Source: JACKBC01 sp041391125 (GTDB lineage: Bacteria; Chloroflexota; Anaerolineae; Caldilineales; Caldilineaceae). Taken from it: a DNA stretch of 64,000 bases. The notes under the pieces are model-generated. The model was not told where the DNA came from, made no database searches, and worked only from the letters and a program-made list of their open reading frames with translations. The number at the start of each line of letters is the position of its first letter. Position 1 is the stretch's first letter. The position numbers and the translations under genes were made by a program. Where the stretch lies: the NCBI GenBank assembly GCA_041391125.1, contig JAWKON010000018.1, positions 62,001 to 126,000 on the forward strand, read 5' to 3'. Below are positions 9,347-18,911 of this stretch, piece by piece.

Positions 9347-9434
9347 GCCGCCATTGTCATCCCAATTGCACCAATTGGCAAATGTTAACTTCACCACTTG
9401 CCCCAACCTGGGGCTGCTGTTAAACTGCGGGGAT

Positions 9435-9498
9435 GATCAACAGATTACACAGATTCAATAGATTTCATAATCTTTCGAATCTGTGTAATCTGTTGATC
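9435..9498. repeat. perfect 22-bp palindrome, GATCAACAGATTACACAG family
   Basis: Arms 9435-9456 (GATCAACAGATTACACAG...) and 9477-9498 are perfect complements with a 20-nt loop that itself contains a small GATT/AATC hairpin. It lies between the divergent sppA and ald genes. A second copy is at 15659-15718. Confidence 0.8.
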
Positions 9499-9543
9499 CA
9501 GAATAATTCAAATTGATTTGCCACTCAATGGGGAGGGTACAGA

Positions 9544-10653
9544 ATGATAATTGGTCTGCCGAAAGAGATCAAAGATAGCGAAAATCGGGTGGGGATGACG
9601 CCGGGTGCGGTCAGTTCGCTGACGCGGCGTCATCATCGCGTGCTGGTGGAAGCGGGGGCCGGGATGGGCAGCTCGATTTCCGACGCGGAGTATCGGGAAG
9701 CGGGGGCCGAAATTGTGTCCAATGCCGCCGATGCTTGGTCCGCCGAAATGGTGGTCAAAGTCAAAGAGCCGCTGGCGGCCGAATACGCATATTTGCGCGA
9801 GGGGTTGCTGCTCTTTACCTATTTGCATCTGGCCGCCGATGAAAATTTGACCCGCGCCATGCTGGCAAGCGGCGTCACCGGTATTGCCTACGAAACGGTG
9901 GAGACGCCGGGCCGCAAGCTGCCGCTGCTTATGCCCATGAGCGAAGTGGCCGGACGCATGGCCACCCAAGTGGGCGCCACATATTTGGAGAGCCATCGCG
10001 GCGGGCGCGGCGTGCTGATGGGCGGTGTGCCGGGCGTGGCCCCGGCGGACGTGGTGATTTTGGGCGGCGGCACGGTGGGCGCCAACGCGGCTAAAGTGGC
10101 CGTGGGCATGGGCGCGCAGGTCACCGTGCTGGACCTGAACCACGACCGGCTCCAGTATTTGGACGATATTTTTGGCGGGCGCTTGCAGACGCGCACCAGC
10201 AACGACTACAGCATCGAGGAGACCGTCTTCGAGGCCGACCTGGTCATCGGCGCCATCCTGATTCCCGGCGGCCGCGCGCCGTGGCTGATCACGCGCGACA
10301 TGCTGCCGCACATGCGCGACGGCTCGGTCATCATCGATGTGGCGGTCGATCAGGGCGGCTGCGTCGAGACCAGCCGGCCCACCACCCATTCTGACCCCAC
10401 CTTTGTCATCGATGGCGTGCTGCACTATTGTGTGGCCAACATGCCCGGCGCCGTGCCGCGCACCAGCACTTTTGCCTTGGCTAACCAAACCATGTCCTAT
10501 GCGCTGGATCTAGCCAACCACGGCCTGGACGCCGTGCGCGAAAGCCAGCCGCTGCGCCACGGGCTGAATACACACCGCGGGCTGCTGACTCATGCGGCGG
10601 TGGCGCAGGCGTTTGGGTTGGAATATGTGGAGCCGATGGCGGCGTTGGGGTGA
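9544..10653 (+). CDS. ald: alanine dehydrogenase
   Basis: Catalyses the NAD-dependent interconversion of L-alanine and pyruvate plus ammonia in the cytosol. The 369-residue length matches the family. Visible motifs: the N-terminal IGLPKEIKDSENRVGMTP (substrate-binding Arg/Lys region), FTYLHLAADENLT, the nucleotide-binding VILGGGTVGANAAKVAVGMG, and DVAVDQGGCVETSRPTTHS. GGGAGGG lies six bases before the ATG. It is transcribed divergently from sppA and ends one base before the convergent decarboxylase gene ends, with no terminator visible between them. Confidence 0.95.
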   Translation: MIIGLPKEIKDSENRVGMTPGAVSSLTRRHHRVLVEAGAGMGSSISDAEYREAGAEIVSNAADAWSAEMVVKVKEPLAAEYAYLREGLLLFTYLHLAADENLTRAMLASGVTGIAYETVETPGRKLPLLMPMSEVAGRMATQVGATYLESHRGGRGVLMGGVPGVAPADVVILGGGTVGANAAKVAVGMGAQVTVLDLNHDRLQYLDDIFGGRLQTRTSNDYSIEETVFEADLVIGAILIPGGRAPWLITRDMLPHMRDGSVIIDVAVDQGGCVETSRPTTHSDPTFVIDGVLHYCVANMPGAVPRTSTFALANQTMSYALDLANHGLDAVRESQPLRHGLNTHRGLLTHAAVAQAFGLEYVEPMAALG

Positions 10654-10654
10654 A

Positions 10655-12079
10655 CTAAACATACCCCAGATTGCGCAGCACATCCTGCGTGCTTTGGCCG
10701 GGCAGGCGATGAAAACTGTAGGCGCCATCGGCATCGCGATCCACAATGAGTTCGGACGCTTCGGGCAGGACGCAATGTTTGGAGCCGCGCACGCCACCCA
10801 GCATTTCCTGATAGGCGCCCACGCTGAAAAAGCCGACGAAGAGATCATCCGTTTCTGCGGGTAAATAAAGTGGAGCCTGGCTCGGTTTGGGCGGATAGAC
10901 ATCGTCGCTGTCGCAGGTGACGCCGCCAAGCTGGACGCGGCGAAAGGGCTTGTCCAGGTGGTTGAGCGGCAGCACAATAAAGTGCTCGCTCAACGCCCAG
11001 CTGTCGGGGAATGAGGTCATGATCGAGCCGTCTACGATGTACCAGGGGTATTGGTAGCCTGCCTCTTTGACGGTAATGATTTTGAAGAAATGGGCGCCGT
11101 GCTCGGAGGTGGTGTAGCGGCCAAATTCGCCCATAACGTCGGGCGCGGGGACGTTGTGCCGACCACAGACGCGTTGGAATGTCTGCAACAAGCGGCGGGC
11201 AAAGGCGTCGTAATCAAAGGCAAAGTCGAGCGTCATGGCCACAGGCATGCCGCCGCCAAAGTTGAAGATGGATAACGACGGATATTGTTGGCGCAATTGG
11301 GCGTACTGCTCGATGGCCGGTTCCAGCCCGGCAATAAAGCGATCCACGTCGGCGATTTGCGAGCCGATCATGGCGTGGTAAACCGTGAGTTGCAGATTGG
11401 GGGCGGCGGCAATTTGGGCCGCCGCCTGCCAAAGCTGTACCGTGTCCATGCCGAAGCGCGTATTGGAGGCATCCATGGCGGCTATATTCTGGTGGAAGCC
11501 ATAGCTTTTTTGGCGCAGCCCCACGTCAAACTGCTGATCGGAATGGAGCAAGGGGGGCAGCTCATCGAGGCTTTCGATGATGGGGATCAAGTTGTCGTGC
11601 GTGCGCTTGAGCTGGAGCAGGCTGTCGGCATAGGGCGAACCGGCGGGTTTGAAGCCGTTGGCAAAGACCATGCATTCAGGACGCAACAACCCGGCCCGCC
11701 GCATGATCTGCACAATTTCCACATCCACCACCGAAGACATTTCATGATGTGCGCCCGCCTCCAGCGTGGTGCGCACCACCTCTTCCGCCGTATTGGCTTT
11801 GGATGCGTAGGCGTACAGAAAGCGCCCGCCGTAGCCCACATCCGCCCTGGCGCGGGCGAAGAGGGCGTTCATATCGTGAATTTTGCGCCGGTTCATGGGC
11901 AGATAGATCAGCTCCAGCGGGCTGGGATAGGGCGCTGGAGCATGATCGGTGGCGGTCACTAAGTGGGCCAAGTTGAGGTCGTCGTAGTAGAGCTGGCCAT
12001 GGCGTGCGGAGAGGTAGCTGTTAAATATGTGGTTGGGGACGGGGTCGGTCGATTCCCAACCGATGACCTGATGGGGCAT
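10655..12079 (-). CDS. PLP-dependent amino-acid decarboxylase (arginine/ornithine/DAP decarboxylase fold III)
   Basis: A 474-residue alanine-racemase-fold decarboxylase. The PLP lysine is in FLYAYASKANT; NFGGGMPVAMTLDFAF and MGEFGRYTTSEHG are the glycine-rich phosphate loop and second PLP region. VGFFSVGAYQEMLGG is the C-terminal active-site segment, although the usual catalytic CD(S/T)xD element appears as TCDSDDVYP. The length and LIYLPMNRRKIHDMN start resemble the arginine-decarboxylase-like branch, but ornithine or diaminopimelate are possible substrates. The ATG at 12079 follows the prfB stop (12084) by four bases, so translation is probably coupled; an upstream extension overlaps prfB and is not credible. 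Confidence 0.82.
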   Translation of the reverse strand: MPHQVIGWESTDPVPNHIFNSYLSARHGQLYYDDLNLAHLVTATDHAPAPYPSPLELIYLPMNRRKIHDMNALFARARADVGYGGRFLYAYASKANTAEEVVRTTLEAGAHHEMSSVVDVEIVQIMRRAGLLRPECMVFANGFKPAGSPYADSLLQLKRTHDNLIPIIESLDELPPLLHSDQQFDVGLRQKSYGFHQNIAAMDASNTRFGMDTVQLWQAAAQIAAAPNLQLTVYHAMIGSQIADVDRFIAGLEPAIEQYAQLRQQYPSLSIFNFGGGMPVAMTLDFAFDYDAFARRLLQTFQRVCGRHNVPAPDVMGEFGRYTTSEHGAHFFKIITVKEAGYQYPWYIVDGSIMTSFPDSWALSEHFIVLPLNHLDKPFRRVQLGGVTCDSDDVYPPKPSQAPLYLPAETDDLFVGFFSVGAYQEMLGGVRGSKHCVLPEASELIVDRDADGAYSFHRLPGQSTQDVLRNLGYV

Positions 12080-12083
12080 GAGA

Positions 12084-13182
12084 TTAATCCAGTTCACCCA
12101 CCTGCGTTTTGAGCCAGGCTTCGATGAACATATCGATGTCGCCATCGAGGACGGCGGCGGTGTTGCCGGTCTCTTCATCGGTGCGCAGGTCTTTGACCAT
12201 TTGATAGGGATGCAGCACGTAGCTGCGGATCTGGGCGCCAAAGTTGGCGTCTACATTTTGGCCTTTAAGGCGCGCCTTTTCTTCGGCCAGCCGCTCCTGC
12301 TCGATCTCATAGAGTTTGCCGCGCAGCACTTTCATGGCGCTCTCTTTGTTTTGCACCTGGCTGCGTTCGTTTTGACAGGTGACAATAATGCCGGTGGGAA
12401 AGTGGCGAATGCGTACGGCGGTGGCGTTTTTCTGCACATTTTGACCACCGGCCCCACCGCTGAGATAGACCTCGATCTGGATATCCTTGGGGTCGATTTC
12501 GACCTCGATGTCCTCATCCAGCACCGGCATGACTTCCACTTTGGCAAAGCTGGTGTGGCGCCGGTTGCCCGAATCGAACGGGCTCAAGCGCACCAGCCGG
12601 TGGGTACCTTTTTCGGCCTTTAAATAGCCATAGGCGTACTCGCCATCCACCTCCACGGTAACGCTTTTGACGCCCGCCTCTTCGCCTTCGGTCATATCGG
12701 TGATGACGGTTTTGTACTTGTGCTGCTCGGCCCAACGCAGATACATGCGCAGCAGCATCTGCGTCCAATCCTGCGCCTCGGTGCCGCCCGCACCGGCGTG
12801 AATGCTAAAGATGGCGGCGCCGCGATCGTGCTCACCGCTGAGAGCCAGCGCAAATTCGCGCTGGTCAAATTCCGTGGTGATCGCCTCGGCTTCCTGCTCT
12901 AATTCGGTGAGCATGTCGGGGTCGTCCTCGGCCAATTCCAGCATTTCCACGGCGTCCGCCGCCCGCTGATAGAGGCCGTTCCACAGTTCGACTGATTCGC
13001 GCAGGCTGCTCAACTCCTGCATCTTCTTTTGCGCGCCCTGCTGGTCATCCCAAAAACCGGGCGACACCGACTCTTTGTCTAATTCCGCAATCCGTTCCTC
13101 TTTAGTTGGGAAGTCAAAGACGCCTCCGGATCGTGTCGATGCGGTCGAGAAGGTCGGTGAGTTGTGAATTTAATTCGTTCAT
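12084..13182 (-). CDS. prfB: peptide chain release factor 2, with programmed +1 frameshift
   Basis: RF2 reads UGA and UAA and releases the peptide through its GGQ motif. Frame 1 starts at ATG 13182 (AGGAG eight bases upstream, inside the end of ftsY) and gives 22 codons, MNELNSQLTDLL to RRRL, then an in-frame TGA (13116-13114). Skipping one T continues as DFPTKEERIAELDKES and then SPGFWDDQQ to the end, for 365 residues in total, the same as the E. coli protein. The UGA-recognising tripeptide SPF (VRLSPFDSGNRRH) and GGAGGQNVQKN are present. The second gene of an apparent ftsY-prfB-decarboxylase operon; autoregulated by the frameshift. Confidence 0.96.
13113..13130 (-). promoter_or_regulatory. 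RF2 programmed +1 frameshift signal
   Basis: On the minus strand the sequence reads CGG-AGG-CGT-CTT-TGA-C. CTT TGA C is the canonical slippery stop of prfB genes. CGGAGG, three bases before CTT, mimics a Shine-Dalgarno element and promotes slippage. Low RF2 makes the ribosome pause at TGA and shift, so RF2 limits its own synthesis. The mechanism is known from enterobacteria. Confidence 0.95.
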
Positions 13183-13186
13183 GTTT

Positions 13187-14137
13187 TTATTCTCCTAATA
13201 GTCCTTCAACAAAACTCACGGGGTCAAAGAGCGCAAAGTCGTCGATTTTCTCCCCCGTGGCCACAAAGCGGACGGGGACGCCCAGTTCGCGGTTGATGGC
13301 GAGGACGGCGCCGCCTTTGGCCGTGCCGTCCAGCTTGGTGATCACAATGCCGGTGACGCCGGCGGCTTCTTTAAAACTTTTGGCTTGCGAAATGGCGTTT
13401 TGGCCGGTGGAGCCATCCAGCACCAGCAGCACCTCGTGGGGCGCCCGGTGAACCTGTTTGCCCGCCACGCGCTTGATCTTTTCCAGCTCTTTCATCAGGT
13501 TGAACTTGGTTTGCAGGCGGCCGGCCGTGTCCACAATCAGCAGATCGGCCTGGCGGCTCTCCTGGCTGGCGCGAATGGCGTCGAAGATCACCGCGCCGGG
13601 GTCGGCGCCCGGCTCGTGGGCAATGACTTCCACGCCGGCGCGTTCGCCCCACACTTTGAGCTGGTCAATGGCGGCAGCGCGGAAAGTGTCCGCCGCGCCC
13701 AGCACCACTTTGCGCCCGCGTTCTTTATACCATTTGGCCATCTTGCCAATCGATGTGGTCTTGCCCGAACCGTTGACGCCCACCACCAGCACCACGGTGA
13801 GGATACGCTTCTCGTCAATGTGCAGGGGCTCCTCGGTTTGCAGCAGCTTGACCATCTCCTGCTTGAGCACCAAATAGGCGTCGTCGGTGGATTTGACGCC
13901 CTCGGCCTCAACGCGCCGCCGCGTCTTTTCCACCAGGTCGCTGGTCACGGCCATGCCCACATCGCCCAAGATCAGCGTCTCTTCTAACTCATCCCACAGC
14001 TCTTCGGTAATCTCGTTGGCCTGGAAGATGGAGCCAATGCGCCCCATAAAGCCGGAGCGCGTCTTTTGCAGGCTCTGCTCAATTTTGTCGTCGTCCTGCG
14101 TATGGGTTTCTTCTCTGCCGAAAATTCTTCGTAACAC
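13187..14137 (-). CDS. ftsY: signal recognition particle receptor FtsY
   Basis: The membrane-associated GTPase that docks SRP-ribosome complexes at the translocon. The 316-residue protein has a short acidic N-terminal region, the helical N domain (FMGRIGSIFQANEITEELW) and the G domain: G1 VVGVNGSGKTTSIGKMA, DTFRAAAIDQL, G3 DTAGRLQTK, G4 TKLDGTAKGG and the closing FVEGLLGE. The short N-terminal A region is common outside enterobacteria. It is the first gene of an operon with prfB, whose ribosome site lies in the last ftsY codons (stop 13187, prfB start 13182). ATG at 14137 starts the conserved MLRRIFG. Confidence 0.96.
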   Translation of the reverse strand: MLRRIFGREETHTQDDDKIEQSLQKTRSGFMGRIGSIFQANEITEELWDELEETLILGDVGMAVTSDLVEKTRRRVEAEGVKSTDDAYLVLKQEMVKLLQTEEPLHIDEKRILTVVLVVGVNGSGKTTSIGKMAKWYKERGRKVVLGAADTFRAAAIDQLKVWGERAGVEVIAHEPGADPGAVIFDAIRASQESRQADLLIVDTAGRLQTKFNLMKELEKIKRVAGKQVHRAPHEVLLVLDGSTGQNAISQAKSFKEAAGVTGIVITKLDGTAKGGAVLAINRELGVPVRFVATGEKIDDFALFDPVSFVEGLLGE

Positions 14138-14475
14138 GGGAATGTTTCTCCGTATAGGATCGGAAAGGTTGGCTTGTTTGTCGAAACGGGCAGCGTGTTG
14201 CGTGTACTGAATCTTGGAGATAATTGGTCAAATGGAGCTACACGCTAAACACAAATTTTCTCAACCGGTACACGCAATACGCAACACGCAAAAATCATCC
14301 CTCACACAAAAATAAACGCGGGCGCACCCGCGTCTGTATCATCCTGATTATATCATATCTTTTCGATTCAACATAAGCCCAAGTATAATGTCAGTTTGTT
14401 TGGAATCAAGCTATCAAGTATCAGCTGTCTGCGATTAGCACTATCAACCAACCACCATCAACCAGCGACCATTCA
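14138..14475. other. intergenic region between divergent ftsY and MFS genes
   Basis: Holds one inverted-orientation copy of the GCGTGTTGCG repeat family (14191-14290). It also holds a GC stem (ACGCGGGCGCACCCGCGT, 14316-14333) which, read on the minus strand, is followed by TTATTTTT and would resemble a terminator, although no minus-strand gene precedes it. The AT-rich part near 14340-14400 should hold the two divergent promoters; I cannot place convincing boxes. No gene is seen. Confidence 0.5.
14191..14290. repeat. GCGTGTTGCG...TACCGGTTGAG repeat (inverted copy)
   Basis: Ends GCGTGTTGCGTGTACTG and CACGCAATACGCAACACGC are near-complementary, and TCAACCGGTACACGC at the right matches the complement of the conserved core seen at 17.8 and 30.4-30.6 kb. 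The interior differs from the other copies. Confidence 0.65.
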
Positions 14476-15662
14476 ATGAATCGAATCAAAGCCTTCTATT
14501 TTTGCTATTTTGGCGCGGCGGCGGCGCTGATGCCGTTTTTGGTGCTCTATTATGAGCAAATTGGGCTATCCGGGCGGCAGATTGCCGTGCTGGCCGCGCT
14601 GCCGCCGCTGATCAATCTTTTTGCGGCGGCGCTGTGGAATGGGCTGGCCGACGCCTTTAACCAGCACAATCGATTGCAAGCGGCAGCCATTGTGGGGGCC
14701 ATTGGCATGGCGCTGCTGGTCTCTTTGCTCAATGGCTTTGGGGCGCTCGTGGGCGCCGTGGCGCTGTGGGCAATTTTCATGGCGCCCATTATGCCGCTGG
14801 CAGATAACGCGGCGCTCAATTTGCTGCAAGGGCGCAAACATCTTTATGGCAAGTTACGGCTGTGGGGCGCCGTAGGGTGGGGCGTTATGGCGCCCGCTTC
14901 GGGGGTTCTAGTGGAGCGCTTTGGGTTGAGCTGGACCTTTTATGCGTATGCGATAATTTTAGGCGCCGGGCTGCTGGCCGTGCGCGGCTTGCCGCTGGCG
15001 TCGGCGCAAATGGGGACGCCGTTCTGGCGCGGACTGGGCAGCTTTGTGCGCAACCGGGCCTGGCTCATCTTCCTGACCGCCATATTTATTGCTGGGGTTG
15101 GCTCGGGCGTCGTCAATAGCTACCTCTTTCTCTATATGCAGACGTTGGGCGCCTCCAAAACGCTCATGGGCGTGGCGCTCACGGTGGCGACGGTGAGTGA
15201 GCTGGCAGTTTTCGCCACGTCGGATCGGCTGCTGCGGGTTGGGCGTGCGCTGGCTGCTGGTGCTGGCGTTTGGCGGCAGGATCGTGCGGCTGTTTGCCTA
15301 TGCTGTTATTAGCCAACCTGTGCTGGTGCTGCCCGTGCAGTTGCTGCACGGTCTCACCTTTTCGGCCATGTGGGTGGCGGGTGTGGCCTATGCCGACCGC
15401 ATTGCGCCGCCGGGATTGGGCGCCACGGCACAGGGCCAATTTGCCGGCGTCTCCGAAGCGGGGCTCTCTTCGGCCACCGGCGCGGCTTATTTGGCGGCTT
15501 TCTCTCTTTGAAAGCCTGGGGCTGCCACCTTTGGCTTTATGGGCGGCGCCATCATTGTGGCGTACATTGTGCTGGCGGTGCGCTGCTGGTCAACCAGCAT
15601 TGGACCAGCAAGTTGGCCCCGGTCAGCGAGCACTCAAACTTCAAATAGAAGAAGGTTTGATT
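14476..15662 (+). pseudogene. MFS transporter, MFS_1-like/nucleoside-H+-symporter type (frame broken)
   Basis: A 12-helix major facilitator. The first 255 residues are intact: MNRIKAFYFCYFGAAAALMP, then the loop WNGLADAFNQHNRLQ in the position of the MFS motif A, and paired helices through SELAVFATSDRLLR. The frame shifts near 15235 and continues as RWLLVLAFGGRIVRLFAY and TFSAMWVAGVAYADRIAPP. It shifts again near 15500 and 15525, ending GFMGGAIIVAYIVLAV. The topology resembles the MFS_1-like family that includes LacY/NupG-type sugar or nucleoside symporters; the substrate is unknown. The breaks look like sequence errors, given the intact motifs. Confidence 0.72.
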
Positions 15663-15718
15663 AACAGATTACACAGATTTGAAAGATTTTAATCCGCGCA
15701 CTGTGTAATCTGTTGATC
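15659..15718. repeat. palindrome, GATCAACAGATTACACAG family
   Basis: GATTAACAGATTACACAG (15659-15676) pairs with CTGTGTAATCTGTTGATC (15701-15718) with one mismatch. It is the second copy of the element at 9435-9498, with a different loop, located after the MFS gene. Confidence 0.75.
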
Positions 15719-15767
15719 ATAATCCTTCCTCCTCGAAATCTACTGATTTGCACTGGAAAGGACACCA

Positions 15768-16561
15768 ATGAGCAATTCATTGTTAGAGCGACTTTTTTCA
15801 TTACAGGGCAAAACAGCGTTGATCACAGGCGCCTCCAGCGGCATTGGGCGGGGATCGCCGTGGCTTTGCCCAGGCGGGCGCGCTTATTTGGCGTCCACGG
15901 GCGCGATGCGGCGCGCATTGCCGAAACGTGCGCCGCCATCACCGCTGAAGGCGGGCGCGCGTGGTGGCGCTGCCCGCCGATCTGCGCGATGCGGCCAGCG
16001 CCCGGCATTGGCTGCGCAGGCGCATAGCCAGTTGGGGCGCATCGATATTCGTCAATAACGCCGGCATGAACCGGCGCAAACCCATTGTGGAGGTGACGGA
16101 CGATGATTATGAGACCATTATGGATGTAAATCTGCGCAGCGCTTTTATGTTGAGCCAGGCGGTGCATCCCTACATGAAAGAGCAGGGCGGCGGCAAGATC
16201 ATCAACCTGGCTTCCATGACTTCGACGTGGGGGCTGGGGCAAAGTCTCGTTTACGGCATGAGCAAAAGCGGGTGCTGGCTCAGGTGACCAAGGTCATGGC
16301 GGTCGAGTGGGCCAAGGATAACATTCAGATCACCAACCTGGTGCCCGGCTTTATCCGCACGCCGCTGACTGAGGCCGGGCTATGGCAGGATGAGTATAAG
16401 AGCGCCTCGCCCATGTAGCGTATCTTCGCCGACCGCCCCCCGGCGAAGTGGATGACCTGATGGGCGCGGCGCTGCTCATGGCATCGCCGGCGTCAAATTA
16501 CATGACCGGGCGTTTGTCATCAGTGGTGGATGGCGGCTTTTGTGGTCGGGGGAGTTGGTGA
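15768..16561 (+). pseudogene. short-chain dehydrogenase/reductase (several frameshifts)
   Basis: A classical SDR of about 260 residues once repaired. Visible in order: the cofactor loop LITGASSGIGRG, VNNAGMNRRKPI, the active-site region INLASMTSTWG with VYGMSKSG (Tyr-x3-Lys), VMAVEWAKDNIQITNLVPGF, and the C-terminal NYMTGRL-VVDGG region. The wording resembles gluconate 5-dehydrogenase and 3-oxoacyl reductase relatives; the substrate cannot be assigned. Breaks near 15850, 15880, 16025, 16275 and 16420 are repaired by adding a base to short G, T or C runs (for example CGGGGATC and GCTTTGCC). Probably a functional gene in a poor stretch of sequence. Ribosome site GAAAGGA precedes the ATG. Confidence 0.75.
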
Positions 16562-16749
16562 TGGCGGATGGGGCGGGAGCCGCCGGTTGCCACCTTGAGA
16601 TTATTTTCATTTAGATACAATCGGCGCTAAAATAGGCGCCAGACAGTGATGATTCAGATCACATGATTGAGATAAATATATGGACAGCCAATTGAGGCCG
16701 TCGAGCAAGCTTGGCTGCACACAATTGGTTAAATTCGAGGATGCCTTGC

Positions 16750-17760
16750 ATGAAAAATATTATGGTGACCGGCGGCGCCGGCTTTATCGGCTGCAACTTT
16801 GTGCGCCATATGTTGCACACCTATCCAGACTATCACATTGTGGTGTACGACAAGCTGACCTACGCCGGACGGCGAAACCCGGCCGATGTGGCTGACGTCG
16901 CCGATCGCTTACTTTTGTAACGGGTGATATTTGCAGCGCGGCCGCCGTGGAGCGCGTTTCATCGATGAACACGCTGTAGACGTCATTGTCACTCTCGCTG
17001 CCGAAACCCACGTGGATCGCAGCACTATGAACCCCGATGCCTTTATCCAGACCGATGTACGGCGCTCATGTATTGCTGGAAGCGGCGCGCAAGTCGGCAA
17101 CCTGCGCTATCACCAAATCAGCACCGACGAGGTCTACGGCCACAATGGAGGGCGACCACCGCAGCCTGAAACCGACATTACCCGGCCTCGCGCAGCCCTT
17201 ACGCCGCCAGCAAAGCCAGCGGCGATCACTTGGTCAACGCCTATCACATTACGTATGGCCTGCCCACCACCATTCGCGCGGCCAACAACGATTGGCCCCT
17301 ATCAATATTCCCGAAAAAGTAGTGCCGCTCTTTGTGACCAATGCCTCAATGGTCTGCCGCTGCCGGTCTATGGCGACGCGGCCAGCAGCGCCGCGATTAT
17401 CAGTACGTGGGCGATCACCGCGCGGCGGTGGACTTGGTGCTGCATAAGGGCGAAATTGGCGAAGCCTACAACATCGGCACCGGCACGGAGATGACCAATC
17501 TGGAAATGGTGCAGATTCTGCTGGACGAGTTGGGCAAACCCCAGAGCCTGATCCGGCACGTGGAGGACCGGCTGGGTCACGACCGCCGCTACTGTCTGGA
17601 CGTGCGCAAGATCATGGCGCTGGGCTAAACCGACTACACTTGCGCCGAAGCCATCTGCGCCACCGTGCGCTGGTATGTGGACAACCCACAGTGGTGGCAG
17701 CTATCCGCAGCGGCGAATTTCAGGATTATTACGAACAGGTTTACGGCAATCGCAAAGTAT
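16750..17760 (+). pseudogene. rfbB: dTDP-glucose 4,6-dehydratase, RmlB-like (several frameshifts)
   Basis: Makes dTDP-4-keto-6-deoxyglucose, the precursor of rhamnose and other deoxy sugars. Visible: IMVTGGAGFIGCNFVRHML, KLTYAGRRNP, LAAETHVDRSTMNPDAF (the family's HVDRSI region), HQISTDEVYGHNG, the SPYAASKASGDHLV segment spread over two frames, YNIGTGTEMTNLEMV and RLGHDRRYCLD. These are diagnostic for RmlB. At least seven indels between 16910 and 17700 break the frame, while every motif stays intact in one frame or another. The start at 16750 (MKNIMVTGG) is preferred over upstream ATGs. The end is approximate. No rmlA, rmlC or rmlD gene follows. Confidence 0.8.
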
Positions 17761-17772
17761 TCAAAGATGTGC

Positions 17773-17859
17773 TGCGTGTTACGTGTTGCGTGTACCGGTT
17801 GAGTAACTTGAATCGAGACAAGTATCTTTACTCGGTTCACGCAACACGCAATACGCAAT
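17773..17859. repeat. TGCGTGTTACG...TACCGGTTGAG repeat
   Basis: Begins TGCGTGTTACGTGTTGCGTG, has the core TACCGGTTGAGTAACTTGAA and ends CACGCAACACGCAATACGCA, complementary to the beginning. It follows the dehydratase gene. Other copies are at 14.2, 30.4 and 30.5 kb. Confidence 0.75.
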
Positions 17860-17894
17860 ACATGTCCTTCCACGTACAGATATTGCTAACCCCC

Positions 17895-18827
17895 ATGTCA
17901 ATCGTACGGGCGCTTCCCAAAGATATATCGCTGATCCACCGGCTGATCCAGCAGGGGCGTCATGTGTACACGAATTTCGGGCAGGAAAGATCTGGCCTAT
18001 TTTCTCCGCGGGATTAAGCCGTTCTGGGGTTGACGATGGGTCGGTGTGGGGTTTTCTGTGCATCGAAGAAGAGCCACGCCCGGAGACTTTGCCGGCGCCG
18101 ATGCTCAGCCGGGCCTATTTGCGCAGTGTGGTGTTGGGGCGTTATGCAGCCCGCCCGCTTGATGTGTCCCGGCCTGCTCAACGCCGCTTTTCCCGCAACC
18201 GCTACGGACAGGCCTACGCAGCTCATCTATTACGCCACCCAATCCCGGCTGGTAAACTCGCTGGAAATGGCAGGTTTTGCCGTGGCCGAACGCGCCGAAT
18301 ATCTGCGCTTGGACTATCTGAATCGCCGTCCCGAGGTGCAGTGCGAGCCAGCCGCAGCGCCTTTTGATGAAGCGGAAATTGCCTTGCGACCGCTTCTGCT
18401 GACCGGACGAGCCCACCTTGCCCAGCTCGATATTGAAACATTCGACCCATTGTGGCATCTGGGGGCAGCGCACTCTGCAGGAAATGGCGCTCAACGGGCG
18501 CGCAAATCGCCGTGCGCAAAGACGCCGTGCGCCGCGCGTGTGATGGGCTGCGTCCGCTCTGGAAGTTGCTCGGCTATTCCGCATTGGTGCTCAACAACAC
18601 GGGGAAGCCTTTCAGCTTGCGCTTCTGGCCGTTCATCCGGACGTACAGGGCTATGGCCTGGGGCGCCACTCGCTGACCGACGCCCTCCAATATGCCCAGC
18701 GCTGCCGCGCTTGGCGGTTGTGCTCAAAACACACAAACGACCAACCACATCCAAAGCGCTTTACCAAAGCTTTGGTTTCCGCCCCACCGGCCAGATTACG
18801 CCGGTGCTGACGAAGGTATATCCATAA
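17895..18827 (+). pseudogene. GNAT-family N-acetyltransferase (several frameshifts)
   Basis: A protein of about 300 residues whose C-terminal part is a GNAT domain: LALLAVHPDVQGYGLGRHSL is the acetyl-CoA pyrophosphate loop (Q-x-x-G-x-G) and ALYQSFGFRPTGQI the closing strand. The N-terminus reads MSIVRALPKDISLIHRLIQQ, and a middle block (QSRLVNSLEMAGFAVAERAE) looks like the remnant of a first GNAT lobe, so it may be a tandem-GNAT enzyme. Frames change at about 17985, 18020, 18210, 18470, 18600 and 18715. The acceptor substrate is unknown. Confidence 0.65.
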
Positions 18828-18911
18828 CAGTCCAGAACTTATGCTTTTTACGATTCTGACGACCGCACTTTTCCCCGTACTTATCCCCAGTTTTCATTGT
18901 TATTGGACACA

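Noticed and set aside
14316..14340. Minus-strand intrinsic terminator (ACGCGGGCGCACCCGCGT stem and T-rich tail)
   Set aside because: There is no minus-strand gene upstream of it to terminate, so it is only mentioned as part of the intergenic region.
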